A stretch of DNA of 5,505 nucleotides, taken from the NCBI GenBank assembly GCA_021204715.1, contig JAJPYW010000186.1:1-5505 (forward strand), given 5' to 3'. The stretch is from Prevotellaceae bacterium. Lineage in GTDB: Bacteria; Bacteroidota; Bacteroidia; Bacteroidales; Bacteroidaceae. The notes beneath the pieces were generated by a model that saw only the letters and a program-made list of their open reading frames with translations, had not been told where the DNA came from and did no database searches. Shown here one piece after another: positions 1 to 4,631 of this stretch (within the stretch, counting starts at the first letter, position 1; every line of letters begins with the position of its first letter). The translations under genes and the position numbers were made by a program.

Positions 1-234
1 CAGGCTCTTCGGGAAGCTCGGTGTCACGGTCGGTGTCATTACCGGCGTTTTCATCAAACTCTTCCGTTTCGTCCGTTTCCGCGCCATTCGTTTCCGCGCC
101 ATTCGTTTCCGCGTCATTCGTTTCCGTAGCCTCTGTTTCCGTAGCCTCTGTTTCCGCACCGCTACGGCAGGCAACGCCTTGGCAACGGGTTCGGGCAGTA
201 ACTGCGTCATCTCCTCCTGCGTGCGCTCCACCAT
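1..234 (-). CDS. Partial hypothetical gene, 5' end only, with a repeat-encoded low-complexity segment
   Basis: Reading leftwards from an ATG at 234-232, 78 codons stay open to the window edge. The first 23 or so residues (MVERTQEEMTQLLPEPVAKA...) look like an ordinary N-terminus. The frame then enters five 15-bp repeats and reads as a very basic series (RKQRL, RKRMT, RKRMA). The frame one base over is also open and reads as an acidic Thr/Glu-rich stretch (ETEAT, ETNDA, ETNGA, then DETEEFDENAGND), which looks more like natural protein. That acidic frame has no start codon of its own between its upstream TAA and the repeats. The gene may therefore be frameshifted just before the repeats, at the GTGCGG near 155-160. 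No family is recognised. It is divergent from the glycosidase operon, with about 410 bp between the two starts. The plus-strand Ser/Val-rich reading of the same DNA is treated as a shadow. Confidence 0.4.
   Translation of the reverse strand, partial: MVERTQEEMTQLLPEPVAKALPAVAVRKQRLRKQRLRKRMTRKRMARKRMARKRTKRKSLMKTPVMTPTVTPSFPKSL
75..149. repeat. Five tandem 15-bp repeats (minisatellite within coding DNA)
   Basis: On the plus strand the unit is GTTTCCGCGCCATTC at 75-89 and 90-104, GTTTCCGCGTCATTC at 105-119, and GTTTCCGTAGCCTCT at 120-134 and 135-149. A partial sixth copy, GTTTCCGCACC, follows at 150-160. The period is a multiple of three, so changes in copy number would add or remove five codons without altering frame. 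No unit contains a stop codon in two of the minus-strand frames, which explains why overlapping frames stay open here. Copies 1-3 and 4-5 form two sub-families, suggesting stepwise duplication. Confidence 0.9.
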
Positions 235-523
235 GATCTAAAAACGTCCGTTAGTTCATAGTGTCTATCTCTTTCAAGTTCACAAGCCTGTCACAACATT
301 TACAATGTACCATGTAGGCCAAATCTCCGATGAAATCGGTGCTTCCTTCCCAATGGACACCGAGTCTATGTAAGATACTTTTTCATAAAAACGCCTGTTT
401 CTATGACTTGAGAATGGAGCCGAAACGCTGGTTTTATGTCTGCTTAACAAGCGGTAATTATTTTTATGCTTTGAAGGTTATAGATACAGCGTCCCTAAAG
501 GGCGGATTTTGTTTTGAATGATG

Positions 524-531
524 TATCTTTG
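524..531 (+). promoter_or_regulatory. Putative Bacteroidota -7 promoter element (TATCTTTG)
   Basis: TATCTTTG matches the TAnnTTTG -7 consensus of the primary sigma factor in Bacteroides and relatives. A TTTG -33 box would be expected about 20 bases upstream, near 500-503. That position reads AAGGGCGG, and the nearest TTTG copies (508-511 and 513-516) are too close, so the -33 element is poor. Transcription would begin near 538 and give a leader of about 110 nt before the glycosidase start. A weak -33 would fit a regulated promoter, but no regulator site is recognised. Confidence 0.5.
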
Positions 532-557
532 CTTTAATTTGTGCGGAGAGTGTAGAG

Positions 558-582
558 GAAATTCTTGTTAAACAAGGATTTC
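558..582 (+). promoter_or_regulatory. Leader hairpin in the 5' UTR of the glycosidase operon
   Basis: GAAATTCTTGT (558-568) pairs with ACAAGGATTTC (572-582) across a TAA loop. This gives 11 base pairs including one G-U wobble. It sits roughly 20 nt into the predicted transcript and about 65-75 nt before the start codon. No uridine run follows, so it is not an intrinsic terminator. It could stabilise the mRNA or be part of a regulatory leader; the pairing is seen, the role is unknown. Confidence 0.45.
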
Positions 583-614
583 TGTATATATCCTCCTGAA
601 TGATAAGTGAACTC

Positions 615-655
615 TAAATTGCCTTACTGATAAGGAGAACGGTAAATTGTCTTAC
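615..655 (+). repeat. 13-nt direct repeat bracketing the ribosome binding site
   Basis: TAAATTGCCTTAC (615-627) and TAAATTGTCTTAC (643-655) differ at one base and start 28 bp apart. The AAGGAG ribosome binding site lies between them, and the second copy ends directly against the ATG at 656. Each copy contains a TTG, and the second provides the alternative TTG start at 647. This may be a small local duplication or a paired binding site in the translation-initiation region. Confidence 0.6.
632..637 (+). promoter_or_regulatory. Ribosome binding site AAGGAG that bears on the start choice
   Basis: AAGGAG ends 9 nt before the TTG at 647 but 18 nt before the first ATG at 656. Spacing therefore favours the TTG start, while start-codon preference favours ATG 656 or 659. 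Shine-Dalgarno dependence is generally weak in Bacteroidota, so this is not decisive. Confidence 0.45.
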
Positions 656-2827
656 ATGATGGGAGTACTGTCGAAATGGGGTGCTGTCGTGCCGTATGGT
701 CGGACGGCTTGCTTGGCCGGGTGCTTGGCTGCGTGTGCGGCCGGATGCTTGTCATCGTGCGCCACGCCGGGAACCGGGGGATTGATTGACCGCGAGGCTT
801 TGGTGGCGCGCAACAATCCGCATGTCACGGCGGCCGATTCGTTGGCATCTTTGTCGGTGGGTAATGGCGGGTTTGCTTTTACAGTGGATGTCACGGGCTT
901 GCAGACGTTCCCCGAGTGGTACCGCGGGGGTGTTCCCTTGGGCACGCAGAGCGGTTGGGGCTGGCACTCGTTCGACAATCCGGAAGCCTACCGCCCCGAA
1001 GAGGCGTTGGCCGCTTACGATTTCGGGCGGGGGCGCGAAGAGCTTTACGCCGCCCAGTCGCATGGTTCCAAAAGGGCACAAGAGGCCGCCCTGTGGTATC
1101 GTGTGAATCCGCACCGCCTGCATTTGGGCATTGTGGGTTTGGAGTGGGACGACGCTTCGCCCGAGTGCCTCGCCGACATACGCCAGACATTGGATATGTA
1201 TGCCGGGCTCATAACATCGGAGTTTGTGCGCCAAGGCACACACTACAGTGTGGAGACCGTGTGTCACCCCGAAATGGATATGATTTCGGCGCGCGTGCGT
1301 ACCGACGGGGCCGGAAAGCCTTCCGTCAAGTTCCGTTTTCCGTATCCCACGGGCGGGCATACCGACGAGGCTTGCGACTGGACCAAAGACGACTTGCACG
1401 ACACGCAGGTGGTGGAGCAAGACTCCGCGGGGGCGTTGCTAAAGCGCACTGTCGGCGAAACGGTCTACTACGCGCGCGTCCGCTGGGAATCGCCCGCCCG
1501 CTTGTGCGAGAAAGCCAAGAACTATTATGTATTGCAGGGCTTGGGGCATGAGTTGGCATTCAGTTGCCTCTTCTCTCCGTCCGTGCCGCAATCTTCCCTG
1601 CCCGGCTTTGAAGCCGCGCGGCAAGCGGCCGGGAGCCATTGGCGCGCCTATTGGCAAAACGGCGGCGTGGTGGATTTCTCGGCTTGCAAGGACACGAGGG
1701 CAAGGGAGCTTGAGCGGCGGGTGGTCTTGTCGCAATACTTGACGGCGATACAGTGTGCGGGCAGCGAGCCGCCCCAAGAGACGGGATTGACGTACAACTC
1801 GTGGTTTGGCAAGTTCCATTTGGAGATGGTTTGGTGGCACGAAGCCCATTTTGCCCTGTGGGGACGCCCGGAGTTGATGGAGCGCGCCTTGCCGTGGTAT
1901 GAGAAGGCGGCGCCCATGGCCCGGGAGATAGCCCGGCGGCAAGGGTTCGAGGGGTTGCGGTGGATGAAGATGACCAGTCCCGATGCCGTGGAAGCCCCGT
2001 CGGATGTGGGCTCTTTCCTTATCTGGCAGCAACCGCATTACATCTATTTGGCTGAATTGGCCTACCGGAACCATCCTTCGGAAGAAACGTTGCGCAAGTA
2101 TGCGCCCTTGGTGCAGGAAACGGCCGCGTTCATGGCCTCTTTCGCCACCTATCAGGCCGCGGAAGGCCGCTATGTGCTCAAAGGCTGCATCCCGGCGCAA
2201 GAGACCTTGCCGGCCGCCGAGACGGTCAATCCGCCTTTCGAGTTGGCTTATTGGTATTTCGCCTTGCAGACGGCCCAGCGGTGGTTGCAGCGTCAGGGCA
2301 AGCCCCGCGACACGCGTTGGGACGATATATTGGAAAAACTCTCGCCTTTGGCCGCCGGTGAAGACAGTCTCTATTTGGCTGCCCGGTCGGCTGCGGACAC
2401 CTACGATAACCTGCGCTACACGTCCGACCACCCGGCGGTATTGGGCGCGCTTGGCTTTCTTCCTTCTAACCGCTTGGTGGACGAGGCGTGCATGCGCCGC
2501 ACGTTGCACCGGGTGATGTCCTGTTGGAACTGGGACGAGACGTGGGGTTGGGATTACCCCCTGACGGCGATGAACGCCGCCCGCTTGGGCGAGCCCGAAA
2601 CAGCGGTGGAGGCGTTGCTCATGGACAAGCGCACGAACACTTATCTGCCCGACGGACACAACTACCAAGACGGCCGCCTGCGCGTGTACTTGCCGGGCAA
2701 CGGCGGCTTGCTTGCGGCTGTGGCGATGATGTGTGCCGGATGGGACGGATGCACCGTGCCCAATCCGGGCTTTCCCAAGGACGGCAATTGGGACGTGAAG
2801 TGGGAGGGCTTGCAGCCCATGCCTTGA
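647..2827 (+). CDS. Putative six-hairpin (GH65/GH95-like) glycosidase, lipoprotein
   Basis: The 726-residue product looks like a secreted glycoside hydrolase with an (alpha/alpha)6-barrel, acting on an oligosaccharide in the cell envelope. The N-terminus has Arg19, a hydrophobic Ala/Cys/Leu segment (20-35) and a lipobox LSSC at 35-38, so Cys38 is the likely lipidated residue. No acidic surface-export signal follows it, which favours a periplasm-facing protein. Residues about 60-330 form an N-terminal region with SVGNGGFAF (70-78) and the aromatic run GWGWHSF (103-109), suggesting a beta-sandwich. Residues about 355-700 form the helical barrel, with FHLEMVWWHEAHFALWGR (390-407), FLIWQQPHYIYLAELAYR (457-474), NPPFELAYW (528-536), WNWDETWGWDYP (627-638) and YLPGNGG (681-687). 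E393, E519 and E532 are acidic residues in conserved-looking positions; which are catalytic is not known. Family membership is from recalled motif similarity, and the substrate is unknown. TTG 647 is used because AAGGAG lies 9 nt upstream; ATG 656 is the main alternative. It is the first gene of an operon with the GH28 gene. Confidence 0.8.
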   Translation: MSYMMGVLSKWGAVVPYGRTACLAGCLAACAAGCLSSCATPGTGGLIDREALVARNNPHVTAADSLASLSVGNGGFAFTVDVTGLQTFPEWYRGGVPLGTQSGWGWHSFDNPEAYRPEEALAAYDFGRGREELYAAQSHGSKRAQEAALWYRVNPHRLHLGIVGLEWDDASPECLADIRQTLDMYAGLITSEFVRQGTHYSVETVCHPEMDMISARVRTDGAGKPSVKFRFPYPTGGHTDEACDWTKDDLHDTQVVEQDSAGALLKRTVGETVYYARVRWESPARLCEKAKNYYVLQGLGHELAFSCLFSPSVPQSSLPGFEAARQAAGSHWRAYWQNGGVVDFSACKDTRARELERRVVLSQYLTAIQCAGSEPPQETGLTYNSWFGKFHLEMVWWHEAHFALWGRPELMERALPWYEKAAPMAREIARRQGFEGLRWMKMTSPDAVEAPSDVGSFLIWQQPHYIYLAELAYRNHPSEETLRKYAPLVQETAAFMASFATYQAAEGRYVLKGCIPAQETLPAAETVNPPFELAYWYFALQTAQRWLQRQGKPRDTRWDDILEKLSPLAAGEDSLYLAARSAADTYDNLRYTSDHPAVLGALGFLPSNRLVDEACMRRTLHRVMSCWNWDETWGWDYPLTAMNAARLGEPETAVEALLMDKRTNTYLPDGHNYQDGRLRVYLPGNGGLLAAVAMMCAGWDGCTVPNPGFPKDGNWDVKWEGLQPMP

Positions 2828-2848
2828 AAAGAGTAACATTATAAAAAC

Positions 2849-2854
2849 AGGAGG
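2849..2854 (+). promoter_or_regulatory. Strong Shine-Dalgarno AGGAGG for the GH28 gene
   Basis: AGGAGG ends 5 nt before the ATG at 2860, inside the 32-bp gap after the glycosidase stop. It fixes the start of the GH28 gene. The short gap has no terminator or promoter-like motif, which supports co-transcription of the two genes. Confidence 0.8.
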
Positions 2855-2859
2855 ATACA

Positions 2860-4248
2860 ATGAAAACAATTGGATTGAAAATGGCGGCGGTAGCGGCCTT
2901 GCTCTTGGGTGCCGTTTCGTGCTCGGCACCGGCACCTACCTACAAGACGGTGGAAGTGACGGCTCCCTTCCCCATGGAACCGATTAAGGAGTATGTGTTT
3001 CCCGCGCGCGATTTCTCCATCGCCGATTACGGTGCCGTGGAAGGTGGCGTGGTGGTGAATACGGAAGCCATCGCCAAGGCCATATCAGCTTGCAACCAGG
3101 CCGGTGGCGGACGGGTGGTGGTGCCGGCCGGCGAGTGGCTCACAGGCTCCGTCCATTTGATGAGCCGGGTGAACCTCTATCTCTCCGAAGGGGCCGTGCT
3201 GCGCTTCACGGACAATCCGGAGGATTACCTGCCCGCCGTGATGACCTCGTGGGAAGGCTTGGAGTGCTACAATTATTCGCCCTTGGTGTATGCCTTCGGG
3301 TGTGAAGATGTGGCCATTACGGGGCCGGGCACGCTGGCTCCCCGGATGGATACGTGGCGCGTGTGGTTCGCCCGTCCCGAAGCCCATTTGGAGGCGTTGA
3401 AGGCGTTGTACACCATGGCGTCGGAAGACGTGCCCGTGGAGGAACGGCAGATGGCCGTGGGCGAGAACCACCTGCGTCCGCATCTCATTCAATTCAACCG
3501 TTGCAAGAACGTGTTGTTGGACGGCTTCAAGATTCGTGAAAGCCCCTTCTGGACCATTCATATTTATCTGTGCGACGGGGGCATCGCGCGCAACTTAGAC
3601 GTGCGGGCGCACGGACACAACAACGACGGCATCGATTTGGAGATGACGCGCAACTTCCTTGTGGAGCATTGCCGGTTTGACCAAGGCGACGACGCGGTGG
3701 TAATCAAGTCGGGCCGCAACCAAGACGCGTGGCGCATCAACGTGCCCACGGAGAATATCGTGGTGCGCGATTGCGAGGTCTTGAAAGGGCACACCTTGCT
3801 TGGCATCGGCAGCGAGATGTCGGCCGGCGTGCGCAACGTCTATATGGACCATTGCACGGCGCCCGACTCGGTGTTCCGCCTCTTCTTTGCCAAGACCAAC
3901 CACCGGCGCGGCGGTTTCATCGAGAATATATGGATGAAGAACGTGCAGGCGGGCAAGATGCAACGTTTGCTCGAAGTGGATACCGACGTGCTTTACCAAT
4001 GGCGCGACTTGGTGCCCACCTACAAAGACAGCGTCACCCTTATCCGCGGGCTCTACTTGGACAGCGTGTCGTGCGAGCGCACCGAAGCCATTTATGATTT
4101 GAAAGGCGACGAGCGCCTGCCCATCCGTCAGGTAGAACTCAGGAACGTTACGGCGGGCGAAGTGACGAAGTTCGTGCGCAACGTGGTGAACGCCGAAGAC
4201 GTCGTGGAGGAAAACTTGGTTTACCAAGAGAACATCCAAGGGAGATAA
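2860..4248 (+). CDS. GH28 polygalacturonase-like glycoside hydrolase, lipoprotein
   Basis: The 462-residue product is a right-handed parallel beta-helix enzyme of family GH28, which hydrolyses alpha-1,4-galacturonan or related pectic linkages by inversion. The signal peptide has Lys2/Lys7, a hydrophobic stretch (about 8-19) and a lipobox AVSC with Cys21, so it should be membrane anchored in the envelope. The pectate-lyase-like N-terminal element DFSIADYGAV lies at 51-60 and GGGRVVVPAGEWLTGSV at 82-98. GH28 signature motifs follow in order: NND-GID at 254-259 (canonical NTD), GDD at 276-278 giving the Asp pair D277/D278, GH at 310-311 followed by IGSEMSAGV (316-324), and KTNHRRGG at 345-352. 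In the canonical RxK site the Lys is present (K345) but the Arg position is Phe343. In fungal polygalacturonases these two basic residues contact the substrate carboxylate, so the enzyme may not prefer a plain galacturonate there. It is the second gene of the operon, and the pairing suggests stepwise removal of pectin side-chain or rhamnogalacturonan sugars. Confidence 0.92.
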   Translation: MKTIGLKMAAVAALLLGAVSCSAPAPTYKTVEVTAPFPMEPIKEYVFPARDFSIADYGAVEGGVVVNTEAIAKAISACNQAGGGRVVVPAGEWLTGSVHLMSRVNLYLSEGAVLRFTDNPEDYLPAVMTSWEGLECYNYSPLVYAFGCEDVAITGPGTLAPRMDTWRVWFARPEAHLEALKALYTMASEDVPVEERQMAVGENHLRPHLIQFNRCKNVLLDGFKIRESPFWTIHIYLCDGGIARNLDVRAHGHNNDGIDLEMTRNFLVEHCRFDQGDDAVVIKSGRNQDAWRINVPTENIVVRDCEVLKGHTLLGIGSEMSAGVRNVYMDHCTAPDSVFRLFFAKTNHRRGGFIENIWMKNVQAGKMQRLLEVDTDVLYQWRDLVPTYKDSVTLIRGLYLDSVSCERTEAIYDLKGDERLPIRQVELRNVTAGEVTKFVRNVVNAEDVVEENLVYQENIQGR

Positions 4249-4263
4249 ATATAGCGGAAGGTG

Positions 4264-4307
4264 TCTACAGAGATGACACCCTCATCTTCACAGAGATGAT
4301 ACCTCAT
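4264..4307 (+). repeat. Two-copy near-tandem repeat with an overlapping dyad
   Basis: CAGAGATGACACC (4268-4280) recurs as CAGAGATGATACC (4291-4303), 23 bp later with one mismatch; both copies sit in longer similar blocks ending in CTCAT or TCAT. The first copy overlaps an inverted repeat, GGTGTC (4260-4265) with GACACC (4275-4280). It begins about 12 bp after the GH28 stop. No uridine run follows, so it is not a classical terminator, but it could mark the 3' end of the operon transcript. Confidence 0.6.
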
Positions 4308-4375
4308 AAAAGTTTACAATGGCATGGTCAAGTTGCGCAATGAGCTTGCAACGGGAATTGAAAACTAAATCCCCG

Positions 4376-4392
4376 GGCTTTTGAAAAAAGCC
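4376..4392. other. Perfect 7-bp hairpin
   Basis: GGCTTTT (4376-4382) and AAAAGCC (4386-4392) pair perfectly around a GAA loop. Neither strand has a T run after the stem, so it does not look like an intrinsic terminator. It may be part of a structured 3' region or be fortuitous. Confidence 0.4.
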
Positions 4393-4486
4393 TGCGATAT
4401 CGGGATGGTTGAAGTGCCGTCTATACAACAAGATTGGGTACAATAAAGTGCAGGCTGAAGTGGGGTGGGCTGTTCGTAATGCAAGT

Positions 4487-4521
4487 AAATAAAAACCTGC
4501 TTACGCATTGGCGAAAGCAGG
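4487..4521 (-). terminator. Intrinsic terminator for the leftward Ro60-like transcript
   Basis: Read on the minus strand, CCTGCTT (4521-4515) pairs with AAGCAGG (4502-4496). An inner CGC/GCG stem and a four-base loop are separated from it by one mismatch. The stem is followed immediately by TTTTTATTT (4495-4487). There is no T run in the plus direction, so it acts on leftward transcription. It lies about 110 bp past the Ro60-like stop codon, so the transcript would carry a 3' tail of about 140 nt, or it could end a separate small RNA. Confidence 0.8.
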
Positions 4522-4580
4522 AAAAATGATTCTCCCTCTTTCAATGGATTTATATTACATGGTCAACTGCCGGACAAACG

Positions 4581-4611
4581 AGCCGGCGGCCGTGTCATTC
4601 AGCCGCCGGCT
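4581..4611 (-). other. Strong GC-rich stem-loop just after the Ro60-like gene
   Basis: AGCCGGCGGC (4581-4590) and GCCGCCGGCT (4602-4611) form a perfect 10-bp stem with an 11-nt loop. It starts about 20 bp beyond the stop codon of the leftward gene. In the leftward direction it is followed by CGTTTGTCC, a weak T stretch, so termination would be incomplete at best. It could protect the mRNA 3' end or belong to a structured RNA ending at the downstream terminator. I assign it to the minus strand from position only. Confidence 0.6.
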
Positions 4612-4631
4612 TACGTATATACAAGCAGAAG

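Larger units (their letters stand above)
235..646. other. Divergent intergenic and leader region
   Basis: This stretch of about 410 bp lies between the leftward partial gene and the rightward glycosidase gene. It is clearly more AT-rich than the flanking genes. It contains a small dyad (ACATT-TAC-AATGT, 296-308), a Bacteroidota-type -7 box at 524-531, a leader hairpin at 558-582 and a direct repeat at 615-655; these are listed separately where useful. A 63-codon plus-strand frame at 330-521 has no recognisable features or ribosome binding site and is not called. I see no TAnnTTTG motif on the minus strand for the leftward gene. Confidence 0.7.
4249..4631. other. Convergent intergenic region, structured, no convincing gene
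   Basis: These 383 bp lie between the GH28 stop and the Ro60-like stop. They contain a two-copy near-repeat (4264-4307), a perfect small hairpin (4376-4392), a minus-strand terminator (4487-4521) and a strong GC stem (4581-4611). Short open stretches exist: ATG 4324 gives 14 codons (MVKLRNELATGIEN, stop at 4366-4368), 4385-4492 is a start-less plus frame ending in YNKVQAEVGWAVRNASK, and a minus frame of about 70 codons runs from about 4500 to 4288 without an ATG. None has a start with a ribosome binding site. They could be remnants of a decayed gene or chance. Confidence 0.6.

Noticed and set aside
75..149. CRISPR-like array
   Set aside because: The units are 15 bp and directly adjacent with no spacers, so this is a coding tandem repeat.
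21..236. Ser/Val-rich plus-strand open frame over the 15-bp repeats
   Set aside because: Openness follows from the stop-free repeat unit. The minus strand offers a better N-terminus, and an acidic Thr/Glu frame is also open on that strand.
330..521. 63-codon plus-strand open frame in the intergenic region
   Set aside because: It has no ribosome binding site, recognisable domain or signal peptide, its composition is like the surrounding spacer, and it runs up to the predicted promoter.
1439..2935. 498-codon open frame antisense to the glycosidase and the start of the GH28 gene
   Set aside because: It is rich in Arg, Gln, His and Pro with no family motif, and it spans two well-supported genes and their gap. 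This is typical of shadow frames in GC-rich coding DNA.
4249..4631. Y RNA or tRNA-like gene beside the Ro60 gene
   Set aside because: No T-arm-like GGTTCGAATC sequence or cloverleaf was found on either strand; only generic hairpins are visible. Kept as a weaker candidate non-coding RNA in the findings.
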